Part shown: piece after piece, positions 45,701 through 56,008 of the stretch | Layout: each line of letters opens with the position of its first letter | Position numbering within the stretch: the first letter of the stretch is position 1 | Assembly (NCBI RefSeq): GCF_026745355.1 | Contig: NC_079202.1 | Coordinates: 529,001-593,000 of the forward strand | DNA from: Beta vulgaris subsp. vulgaris | Lineage: Eukaryota; Streptophyta; Magnoliopsida; Caryophyllales; Amaranthaceae | DNA length: 64,000 bases | Direction of reading: 5' to 3' | The notes under the pieces: model-generated | The model's input: the letters and a program-made list of their open reading frames with translations, nothing else | The model's database searches: none | What the model was told of the DNA's origin: nothing | Made by a program: the position numbers and the translations under genes

Positions 45701-48700
45701 GACGGAGAGAGAAAGTAATGGATGGAGAGACAAATTTAAGGTGGATTAATATATTAAAAAGTAGACCATATGGATGAAAAAAGAGGAGAAAATAGAAAAC
45801 TCAACGATGGGTAATGGAAAAAGAAACTTTTCGGAATGGAAAGGGGGTAAATTGAAAACAAACAGAGGGAGTATTGATAACAATCCTAACCTTCGTTGAT
45901 GCCCTCTCAAAACGAATAAATGATTGTGTAACCCAAAACAGGTTCAGAATGTCAAATGATGATGTGACTCGAAGTAGGGGGTTGGGACAAGAGAAGGGAA
46001 TGGAAAATGTTTGAGAAAACAAAATAGAAAATCTAGTCGAACAAGCTATTGATTGATATCATTTTGGAGATGCACCCCCATAGTTGGTGTTATTCTACTA
46101 TAACAATAGCGAGGATTATTAGGAAAAAATCATCTATAATTTGGATTATTCTTGCGAGATATTCCTATAAAATATTACTATCTACTTATTGGCTAAACTC
46201 TTTTTCCTAAATTTAAGAAAAATGAATATAAAATCATATTCAATCTTACTTTTCAACCTCAATACCTACATAGTGGCTCACATTAGAGTCGATCCTATGC
46301 TAAACAAATTGGGTAAGGTGGAGGGAGTCGAGTAATATCTAGTAGCAAATGGTGTATTTAGGGAATCTACCTAATGACCTAAACTACCAGTATCATTGAC
46401 TTATATCAGAAGTAGGGGAACTTAGATATTAGAACAGTTTATTAGTGGAGTCAGTTTACAGAGGGTATAAGTTGGACTTACAATATTGTTAGTTAGAAAA
46501 GGTGAAGATGTCAACCTGAAAAGTAGTGAGAAAACTGTAATGAAAAGGGGAGCTGTGACAGGAGGAATTCAGAAAATATTGAGTGAAGCCTTGGGAGGCA
46601 AACTCATTTCTCTTGGAAAATTGAGGGTTGTAATCAATTGATTTACACTGGTTTTATCATTGCGACTGTTATCATTAGCTTTAGTTCTATGTACTTCGAA
46701 TTTGCTACATTTTCTTACTTGAGTTCCTAGCATGTATTGTCTTAACATTTGGACAAAAATAGGTGACTAAATCACTCATAACATGTCAAAACTAATACTT
46801 CTTTTATTATTGCTACATTGAACTCTTATGGAAGTTTCGTACCAAATAGTGGGACCATGTACTTCAAATACTCAATGCTACTCTTGGAAATCCATTTGTC
46901 TCTCTTCATAAGTACATAGCACACATTTTTGTGTAGCCCCCTTCCCCTCTTCTTCTGCTCGTTGATTCTAGTGTGGAGTGCCCGTCCTACATGTAGCAAC
47001 AATAAAAGAACGGAAGAAGTAGGTTCCTCTAATTGTGTTTTTCGTGTTGGTATCTCATTCCTAAGTCTGGTTATGCCTGTTTGTGTCTGTTAATCATATT
47101 TATTGCTTACTATGGCAGACTGGGAGTGAACAAGGGGGGGGGGGGAGATAAAGCAAAAATTATCATTAATGAGGTAATCCATCCTCAAAATAACAATAAT
47201 GGATAATGACAATGACGTTTTTATTTTATTTTTTTAATGGACGGGTACTAGGAACCAAGATGTAAGTACACATGGGGTGTAACATGGGAGGCAGGACACA
47301 TGGGAAAAGCTTAAAGTGAGAAAGTTACATGATCTGGTAAAGCAATACATTAGGTAGTCTATTACAAGAGCCAGAGTATGATCAGGTGTCCTCTAAAAAT
47401 ATGTCTTTTGTGAGATCTGGTTAAGCAAAGTGAAGTTAGTTATCTTATGGTTAACATTTCTAAACCTTTTCTGGTACATTGCTCGCCATTTGGCTATAGA
47501 GCATCCTCATCTCAGCTACCTCTTTACTGTGTCTTCTGGACATGCAAATGCTTAATTAATATTTTGTTCACCATAGAATCAAAGTAGAACTTAGAAAGCT
47601 TCGACATGAATGTTACCATGCTTGAAATAAGTCCGCATTTAACTTTTGTTCTTAAATCTGTAAACTTGTTGTTGATGAGGATGGTGGTGCATGTGATTGA
47701 GATAATAGTATGTCATGAATTTTTGGTTTTATGAGGTGTTTTAATGTCTGCCATCTAGGTTTATGTTCTATCATGGTTGTAGAATAACAACAACAACAAG
47801 AACAAAGCCTTTGTCTCGAAATGAATTGGGGTTGGCGAACATGAGCCATTCGAAACAAGTGAATCAAGAAAAGTAAAGGAAAAAGTTCAAGAGAGTAACC
47901 AAAGAAAAGTGAGAAAGTGAAAGTGAGGGAAGCAAGACGAGAGAAAACACAAGGAACAAGAAAACAATGGCCGTGTAAAGTGGAAACCAGAATATATGGA
48001 TATAAATATATAATTTGACAGTCTTATATAAGAGGGATAAGAGGAGATATAAAGAAAATAAAACAAATGTGAAGAAAAGACAAATGAAAAGGTTTGAGAA
48101 AACCTCAAAAAAGATGATTAATAAAATATGCTGAAGGGAGAAATGTTTGCAAAACTCAAGATAAAATAGAAGGTTAAAAGAATTAATATGAAGTCAAGTC
48201 ATGTCATCTGCATAGACTCATTCCATCCACTCCACCCTATCCAACATTGTAGTTATCTCAACCCCAAATAGACTCATATCACTGTCAATCACGCTAATCC
48301 AAGAGGAATAGATTTGTCATTGAACGCTGGATGTTTGCTAAAAGCTGATAATCTTAAATGCTGTAATCAACTTGTGGCACTGGATTGATCCATGTAGGTT
48401 AATATTATTCTACAGAAGTATGAAGTTTATTAGGTTGTAGAAAGGCTATATGGGTGTTTGATTAATGATGGTAACTAGGATCATCTTTATAGATAATTCA
48501 AGTAGTTATTTGGAATCTTGTAATTATGAGTGAGTCGTTTTCACTTGTGGTGTTTCTCAGAACCATTTCCTGATGTTTGGTTGGCTTCATATTTGCCTGT
48601 GTGCAGGTTTCGGGTCTTTGGGTTTAATGACATCTGTGCTGGTTAGTCCAGAATCCACCCTTTCTCATGTTCTATATTGACCCTGTCCTTTATTTACCAT

Positions 48701-50889
48701 ATATTTACCATAACCACTATGTTTGTAGCTATCTTCTGATGGAAAAACGTTAGAAGCAGAGGCGGCTCATGGGACTGTAACACGACACTTCCGATTTCAT
48801 CAAAAAGGGCAAGAAACAAGCACTAATAGTATAGCTTCTATATTTGCATGGACACGTGGACTGGAACATAGGTAAGCCCCCCCCCCCCCCCAAAGTGCAT
48901 TTTCTCTTGAACAGCAACTTATTGGTCAATGGAGAATTTGGCTTTGCTCAACAACTACTTTTAATAGCAATTAGAGGTTTGATTTAGTCAAAACTGTAGT
49001 AAATGTGAAAAAGCAATGTTTGCTATAGTAGTGATTTAAGGTAGCTTTTAGTGGTTGAGGTAGTGTTTTGGAAAAGGTAAAGAAATTTGCTTTTTGAGGC
49101 AGCGAAGCATTTGAAGTAGCTCTTGAGGGAGAACGGCAGAACGCAATTCATGTTTGTTTGTTCCAACGGCTAGTTTCTCCAAAAACTAGTGGGCTCAAAA
49201 CTATTTTAACTACTGACCTTTAATACCTAACATCCACCGCCAAGAGATAATTAGAAAAGCTAACAGCTACTAGCCTATTATGTAACAGCTACTAGCCTAT
49301 TATGTAACAGCTACTAGCCTACTACAACCGCTAACGACTATAACTACTACATTTGCCAAACCGGGTCTCTGACATCTTGCCATATATATGTCCAAAAATC
49401 TATATATACTAATCTATTTTATATATTGCTTTATAACTTCTATTAATGTTGAAAGAATATAGTTATATAGAAGTATGATATACTAGGAATAATATCTTAC
49501 AGAATATATTTACCAAAGTAAATGTTTGACATAATTAATATTAGGAACAATTCATAAGAATAATCTAAAATATGACCAATCTAATAATAATCTTAAATGA
49601 TTTATTCTGGTATAATCCAAACTATAGGAAGTATTTTGTCAAAATGATCTTGTGTGACCAACAACTTGTTTAACTGGTCAATTTTTCCTTACTCTCTCTG
49701 CTCCCCTTCCTTGCACAACCAACCCCATCCCATCCATGCCCACCTGAAATTACAGACCCCCCATCCATGCCCAGTGTTCAACCACTATTGCTTCCTACCT
49801 AGCACAACCACCACACCCCTTTGCTTGACAGCCTAGCCACCTCCTTTTCCTTCCCAAACTAGCCATTGCATAAGTCTTGCTCATCTCAAACAATGCCGGA
49901 GCCCATCAAGCACTGCCTGTATGTCTCTTTCCACCTTGATGCTTCACTAAAACATCACCAGTTCACTATGTGTCTATGCATCACCAACATACTGTAATTC
50001 TTAGCTCTCTTGCCTTTTACACTCAACCCCCTTTCTGTTTCCTCTTCCCTGTTAACAACTCCCTAACCTAAATCGAATGATAAGCGGTTAAGGGGGCAAA
50101 GACACAGAGGCGAAAGCACATCCACAGCTAGAAGATATGGGCTTGCCGGAAAAATGATGGTATAGGAGAGGGGGTGGTTGCTGGAGACAATGAAGGGAAG
50201 AGGGAGAGGAGTCAGTAGGGAAATGGAGGAGACATGGGACTATGGGAGGTGAGAAATTGATTTTTTTTTTAATTAAAAGCAAAGAGGAACCGATTTCCAT
50301 ACCAGTCATGACCCAGAATTTACTACATCGAAAAGGGACCTTCTATAGTTTGGAATATAGAACAAAACATAGAATTATTATCTAAAGACCGGCCATAGTT
50401 CAGATCATTGTTGTCAATTTTCCTCACTATTATTCCATCAATTGTAATTTGTAAATTTCTTTTTCTTTTCATGTGCTCCCTGTTTACAGAGCAAAGCTTG
50501 ACGAAAATCAGAGTTTGCTCGACTTTGTTCAAAAATTGGAAAGTGCCTGCATTGACACAGTTGAATCAGGGAAAATGACTAAAGATCTGGCTCTGCTAGT
50601 ACATGGGCCAAAGTGAGTGCCTTAATTTTACCTGTTGCTTATCATCTCTGTGCTGAAGCTCATCTTGCTGCAACTTATACTTTCTTTTGCTACATTATGC
50701 GATGTCTGCTAAATCTTCCATAATCTGCAGCTACTACAGGCTCTTTACCATGTCTATTAAACTAGTCAGCTCACTAGCTGCTGCCATGCCTATTGCAGGG
50801 TTACTAGGGAACAGTACCTGAACACTGAAGACTTCATTGATGCTGTTGCTAAGAACCTTATTGCAAATATTAGAGTACCATCACACTAG
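36792..50889 (+). CDS. ICDH: NADP-dependent isocitrate dehydrogenase, plastid/mitochondrial type
   Basis: Fourteen exons: 36792-37037, 37134-37243, 38455-38492, 42859-42936, 43607-43660, 43770-43871, 44375-44463, 44566-44669, 44775-44843, 44929-45044, 48607-48641, 48729-48871, 50490-50612, 50799-50889. They sum to 1398 bases (465 residues plus TAG) with every junction in frame and GT/AG introns. It oxidises isocitrate to 2-oxoglutarate, reducing NADP. The first about 48 residues are Ser/Arg-rich, a likely transit peptide; from [11 protein letters not shown] on it matches the compact eukaryotic enzyme. Visible sites: [11 protein letters not shown], the substrate-binding [25 protein letters not shown] (the Arg equivalent to human IDH1 R132), [14 protein letters not shown], the metal-binding signature [15 protein letters not shown] and the NADP-binding AAHGTVTRH. 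Plant organellar homologues are about 480 residues. Start choice: 36792 is the first ATG; see findings for GTG at 36765. A putative AATAAA is at 51081. Confidence 0.93.
38767..39031. mobile_element. Stowaway-like MITE
   Basis: Left TAATCCCTCCATCCCAATGT, right ACTAAATTGGGACAGAGGGA then GTAAT; ends inverted and TA-flanked. Confidence 0.65.
40333..40470. repeat. 28-bp minisatellite
   Basis: GGCGCA recurs at 40347, 40375, 40403 and 40431, an exact 28-base period; units read GGCGCAGAAATTGCATAAGG then TGTATGTA, with the later units changing AG AAA to AT TAT. Confidence 0.9.
41300..41522. mobile_element. Stowaway-like MITE
   Basis: Left TACTTCCTTTGTTTCTTAAT then agatgcatcatattgac; right gtcaatatgatgcatctatt then AAGACTCAGAGGAAGTCTA. 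Ends inverted over about 35 bases. Confidence 0.7.
42022..42374. mobile_element. Tourist-like (PIF/Harbinger) MITE, 353 bp
   Basis: GGCTCCGTTTGGTAGGGTGT at the left is mirrored by CCAACCAAACGGAGCC at the right, flanked by TAA (42019-42021, 42375-42377). Subterminal GTAAAATATTTTC/GAAAATG pairs too. Confidence 0.8.
43903..44272. mobile_element. Diverged Tourist-like MITE with a nested Stowaway
   Basis: GGTTCATTTGGTTTGTTGGA at the left pairs with CCAAAACAAACAGAGCC at the right. It resembles the 42022 element but is more diverged. Interrupted by 43953-44047. Confidence 0.5.
43953..44047. mobile_element. Stowaway MITE, 95 bp, nearly perfect foldback
   Basis: TACTTCCTCCGTAACATAGT at the left; ATGTTGTTACGGAGGAAGTA at the right; TA-flanked. 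Lies in intron 6 of the isocitrate dehydrogenase gene. Confidence 0.85.
45130..45335. repeat. 103-bp tandem duplication
   Basis: Two copies (45130-45232 and 45233-45335) starting GTATAGCTAAGG / GTATAGCTGAGG with about five or six substitutions between them. Probably a recent local duplication. Confidence 0.92.
45371..45392. repeat. Poly(C) tract of 22 bases
   Basis: Uninterrupted C run; related runs occur at about 48877-48890 (C), 47137-47149 (G) and 54184-54196 (G). Length is likely unstable and hard to sequence. Confidence 0.9.
45613..45873. mobile_element. Stowaway MITE
   Basis: TACTCCCTCCGTTTCCTTTC at the left and AACAAACAGAGGGAGTA at the right, inverted and TA-bounded. Confidence 0.75.
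47785..48310 (-). mobile_element. RTE-type LINE (or dependent SINE) 3' fragment
   Basis: On the minus strand GCCAACCCCAATTCATTTCG then AGACAAAGGCTTTGTTCTTG ends in a TTG repeat (plus strand 47785-47800). This is the common 3' end of plant RTE LINEs, with simple-repeat tail instead of poly(A). No coding part is visible; extent to 48310 is approximate. Confidence 0.5.
49543..50425. mobile_element. TIR element in intron 12, related to 61158-61443
   Basis: Left TAGGAACAATTCATAAGAAT, right CATTGTTGTCAATTTTCCTC; internal words TAATCCAAACTATAGGAAGT and CCGGCCATAGTTCAGATCAT recur in the kinesin intron element. The core is C-rich then G-rich. No gene. Confidence 0.5.
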
Positions 50890-53509
50890 ATTCTAAGATT
50901 TTAGTTGGATCTGTGCGCGCGCCAACTTGCCAGTTTGATGGTTCTAAAAGATTTTCTTTTTGTGAAAATATTTGATTGCAACACATAGAGATAGAGAGAC
51001 AGAGAGAATTAGGATGATACGAGACATTTTTGTTATATGAAAGGGTGGAGAAGAATAATCGACCCTCAGATAATCAGATTAATAAACCAATGCATGTGAC
51101 TAATCCAAGTTTTAATTGACAATCTCTTTTGTTCTTCATCTTCTGCTTCTTCTTTTTTTTCTTTTGCTCATGACGTTGAAATGTTGGATTTGAATAATTT
51201 GAATATGTTGGAAATGACTACTGGTTGTTTTGGTTCAATAAACCCAAAGTGGTCCTGCTTCATAGATTGGGTTACAAATATACTTGTATCATAGGAATAT
51301 TGTTCGGGCCGACTCCAACTATTGTCCATGTACGATCCATAGCCAAGGTCTAAAATGCCTCATTCTATTTTCTAATTTAGAAGGTGCTCAAATGGGCAGG
51401 ATAGACGGTTGAGGGGGGTACTTCCTGGAGAAATGATAGAAATCTAAGAGTTTGATGCATCTAATATGATTTTTCTGTGTATAATGTTGTTGTATATAAA
51501 AAATAGTGTTTGCTCGCAAATAATAATGTTTTTGTTGTTTTTCTCTTATTTTGCTACTTTACAACGGAAACAATCTTTGCTAACACACAAACAATACTTT
51601 TATTTACAAGAATACTATTTTTGCAGACATACATATAGTTTTGGGGATATATCTGGGCTTGGAACTCGTATTTTAAATGGTATAATATCATAAATTTGTA
51701 AAATGACATTTTTTGGTACATGTGTAAGTTAAAATTTACAACTTTCATGATGATGTTAATACTTCTGTATTCATTCTCATTATAAAAATGCTTCTTGATT
51801 TTATATTTCGGGTAATCTTGGAGATAAATTTGTAACTTTTTATTATAACATGTCTAGAGTCTAAGAAAGCAAACAAGATGTTGCAATCCAAATTTGTTTT
51901 TTCCTCCGTGTTTGCTAAACATTCCGTCGTTAGAATTTTCTGACAGTTAACTTGATGTTGTAAACTACAAGCTAAGCAACCTGCCACAAAATTCTCTTGT
52001 TGATGTTGCCCTCTTTTTCTCTTTAGATCTGTTGATGGGAACGTTGCTTTGTAACTTGTAAGGTAGCTACTCAACTAAAAAAAGCCACGGCCCGTTTAGT
52101 AAGAAGCCATAAATAATAGAAATGGTAATCATTATAATGTAATTTTGTACTAGAAATTCAATGTCATTACATATATATGTTAATGCTACTTCATCCCAAG
52201 ATATCCATTTTCTTCCTAAAATCTCATTACTATCCAATACCACTTGGAAATATAGTATTGGACGATAATGCAGATTTAAAAAAGGAAATCCATGTTTTGT
52301 GATAAAGTTTCATTCCCATGATTATTGACATGAGAATTTCTTTACAACTTTATATTAAATTTCATTACCACTAATCTATTACCACTATTTATAACATCTA
52401 ACCAAGCAGGTCGTGATGGAGACAAATATTAACTATTTTGTCTCTGGCAAATATATGTTAAGAAATAAATAAACAAATTATGTGATCTTAGATTTTATGA
52501 TGACCAACCTTAATTTGGTGTTATTGCAACATTATGTTCGTTGAATGGAATGATGTTCGTTTGAGTGAACTTTGGTTGCATGATAATGACTGATACATGC
52601 ATTTAACCTCAAATTAATTAGCATATGTGGGACCCTTTATGCGATTTTAATCATCTTGATTCACTTATGGGATAAACATGCTTTTTCATTGGATTGTTCA
52701 TGCCTAATCAGTACATAATTTCTGTTGCATTAGGTGGCATCTTCTTTTCAAGCCATGGATTAAAAAAGACAAAAAGGTTAGTCAATGTGTCATGAGGTTG
52801 ATCACATTCACATAGAGGTAGCCTAATAATGACACTGGATTTAAGTTGTCTAATAACCTTTGAGACTTGGATATGATCTTATTGTAATCTTTTTATACTT
52901 GTGTTTTTTTTTTTCTGACTTTCGCTTGAATTGATATCATCACATGATATTTGTTCATGGAAGATAATCATGATTATTGCAGCAATAGAAATCAAGCAAG
53001 TGAGATAGCTAAATAGAAAAAATAAAGTACTATAATATAGTTTTTTTTTATACTTTTGGATACGAGAGAATGTCGATTAAATAGAAAGGAGTGCAATAAT
53101 AAAGCATATATAGTAAGGGAGGATGAAAATTATGAACTTTTAACTATATACTTCGACCGTTTTTTTGTGTAGTCATCTAAACTTTATTGAATTAACGTTC
53201 CTTAATATTTTCTTAAAAACTATCACTCAGAAATTGCATCCTTGATTGTAGGATACGTTCACCAATAATTAGATTATAAATCCCCTCATTTCGTTTTTAA
53301 CTACTAACAAAATTCATTATTCTTGATGCATGTTGGTTGTCACATGCTTTAATTGCTATTATTCATAAAATTGAGTTGTGAATTGTACTCATAATTCACC
53401 ACCTTAAATGACCTCATCAATTTTTGTCAAGACTTTATGCAATTGTGCATCATCGTCCATTAAGCACCGTAATTAATAATAGACGATCATGTATCCTTAA
53501 ATAATAGGA
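50890..53509. other. Intergenic DNA after isocitrate dehydrogenase
   Basis: AATAAA at 51081-51086 and again near 51237 are candidate polyadenylation signals. No coding frame, RNA gene or TE end was recognised; AT-rich with TG repeats absent. Confidence 0.5.
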
Positions 53510-54402
53510 AAATTCGCCAAAAAGACCTTTTACGAGTTCATTTTTGCAGGAAAAAACCTTATAAAACATTTTTTGCGAAAACAAACCAAAATCAATTTTT
53601 TTTGCGAAAACAAACCTAATTTCATTTTTCAGTGCTAACCGTAGAATTTTCGGCGTTGACCACCTCTAGCCACCACTACCAACACCTGCGCCCAGCCCCC
53701 CACCCGCCCCTGCAACCTCCACTTCACCCTTAGCCCAACCCCCACCACCTGTAGCCCACCTCACCCCCATAACAACCCCCAAACCTTCCCTCCACCCCTT
53801 CAGGCAGCAGCCCCCGCCTCCTCAGGCGACAACCCCCCATCCCCTTTGCCCCTACCCTCTCAACCCCTCCCCTCCCCCTCCCCCTCCCCTCCTTCTCTCT
53901 CTCCGTCTATCCCCCCATCCCCCCGCAGCTCCCCCCTCCGCAACCTAAAAAATCTAAACACACCACCATCATATGACAACAACATCTTGAAACCCCCCAC
54001 CACCACGAAACCCACTACCATCACAAATGAAACGAAAACTATCAAAAATCGAAGAACGAAAATGGGTGGTGCAATGGTGTGGGGTGTTCTGGGTGGCGCA
54101 GCGGTTGGGGGGTGGATGATGGGAGAGGAGAGGGGGGAGGGCTGAAGGAGGGAAGAATGGAGAGGAGAGAGGGTAGGGCGAGGGGGGGGGGGGGTGCCGC
54201 CTGAAGGGGTGGAGGGAGGGTTAGGGGTTGCTGGGAGTGGTGGCTAGGTTTTATCTTGTAAAAATAATTTTGATTTTGGTTTGTTTTCGGATTTTTTTTT
54301 TTTTGATTTTGGTTTATTTTTGCAAAAAATGCTTTATAAAGTTTTTCTTCGCAAAAATGAACTCGTAAATGTTTTTTTTTTTGACAAATTTTCCTAAATT
54401 AT
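53510..54402. mobile_element. Long-armed foldback (MULE-like) element
   Basis: The left arm (GGAAAATTCGCC, ACGAGTTCATTTTTGC, TTTTTTGCGAAAACAAACC) is mirrored on the right (GGTTTATTTTTGCAAAAAAT, GCAAAAATGAACTCGT, GACAAATTTTCC). Pairing continues inward into a C-rich left half and a G-rich right half (CCCTCCACCCCTTCAGGC against the right half), giving arms of roughly 300 bases. No transposase. Frames in the C-rich and G-rich halves are composition artefacts. Confidence 0.75.
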
Positions 54403-56008
54403 AATAATTTAGTATTATAATTTAGTATGGTAAATTGCACATCATATCCATTATCCATACATGAACTCCATCCTCCACCACCCGACATAAAAAAAATATG
54501 AAATTGAACTTTCAAATAAAGAGTGTGGCAAAAATTACAAAATAGAAAAAAGAATATTGTTTTTTTTAGTAATATGAAAAATCATGGTATAAGAAGAATG
54601 AGGTGACATGAGAGATGACAATTCAATCAAAAAAAAGGGACAAGAAAGTGGGTAGTTATGGAATCACAGCTTGGAAAAACAAAAACAAAAACAAATGTGT
54701 TGTTTTGTTCATCTTCCTTAACGAAGGTAGAAATAAGAATAAGAATCATCAAAATTTTCAAAGGTTAAAAGAAGTGAGCAGTGCACGAGCTTCTACGAGT
54801 ACTACGACATACGATTCCTTAATCACGTGGACATGCGCTGTATTTTTATATACAAAAAAGAAAAATCAGTTTAATCATATTCAGATGGGGTCCACAAGGA
54901 AGGGCAAAACAGTAAATATCAAGTTAAAACAGAGCACTAAGCACATGGACATCAAAAGGAAAAGTGAGTGAGCTGTTAGAAAGCCGTTGGCATAAAGAAG
55001 GTGGAGGAGAGAGGAAAGGGTATTTTCGGAATTTCACTTTCTCCTTTTTTTTAATAATTAGGAAAGATAATTTGTACGAACACCAACTTCTACTATGCTA
55101 TTAGCTTACCAGGTATATCCGTTCAGAGGCTAAATATAAGTCGAAACAACTCACCGTCACCTTAAGTAAATTCCTCAGCTGCATATATCACTGCACTTCC
55201 ACTTGACACCTATCGTAATGATAAACGGCTCGTCTCGTCGAAATAGGAGCAACCTAAACCGTGAAAACGGGGTTGTGGGGTGGGGCTAATTCAAACCACT
55301 CAGGTAAAATAAGAACAACCTCCTCAATATTGCAGTAAAAGTAAAACATGTAGGCAGATCGACTCATCAAATTCCCATTAATATATCATTGGAACGAGAA
55401 TATAACCCTGAACAATATCCTGAAATTCGATGTGATAGTACTGAGCTACCACCTCAGTGTCTGGGAACTTAATAAGAGTGAACCAAAAGTTTTGTTTGGT
55501 TTTCTCTTTTTTTTCTTGTCAGTAAAGTATCACTGAGTTGCATTACAACCAAACATAGCAGCAAAACAAAATACCCTTTTTTTTCTCCTAACTTTCTCTC
55601 TCCTCAGATGATATTAGCAGCAGCAGCAGCAACAACAGCAGAAGAAGTGCAGTGAAGACGAAGGAAAATGATAGTAATTTCTAATTAGTAGTGGTGGTTG
55701 TAGTTGCAGTTAGTCTTCTTAACAACAACAAACAACAAACAACAACAACAACAACAACTGAATTTCCTCATCTCTTTTCATTCAAACAGATTTTCTCTCT
55801 CCTAAGTCCTAACTGTGGCGTCTGATTATAGGTGCACCATCATTTTCTGGGTTCACAAAGTTGGTTTCTTTCTCATTACCCCATTACCCAATTCTCTTCA
55901 TTCATTCATTCATTCATTGTTGCTTAGCTTCTCTTTCACCTTTAATCTTTAATCTTTAATCTGGGTTAGTTTAGTTAGTTGATAATTACTTGGAAAAAAC
56001 AGCAATAA
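54403..56008 (+). promoter_or_regulatory. Upstream region and leader of the kinesin gene
   Basis: No other gene. The last 400 bases hold simple repeats typical of a plant 5' untranslated leader: CAG-type (55617-55640), CAA-type (55722-55757), CATT (about 55900-55917) and three TTTAATC copies (55939-55960). No clear TATA box was seen; where transcription starts is unknown. Confidence 0.4.

Larger units (their letters stand above)
45045..48606 (+). other. Isocitrate dehydrogenase intron 10 (3.6 kb), repeat-rich
   Basis: Contains the 103-bp tandem duplication, a C homopolymer, the MITE at 45613-45873, a G run at about 47137-47150 and a LINE-type 3' end at 47785-48310. No other gene seen. Confidence 0.7.

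Noticed and set aside
53846..54145. Proline/serine-rich open frame of about 100 codons
   Set aside because: Lies in the C-rich half of the foldback element; low complexity with an equally open antisense frame, so a composition artefact.
55617..55760. CAG/CAA runs as a poly-Gln coding exon
   Set aside because: No continuous open frame into the kinesin exon; better explained as simple repeats of the 5' leader.
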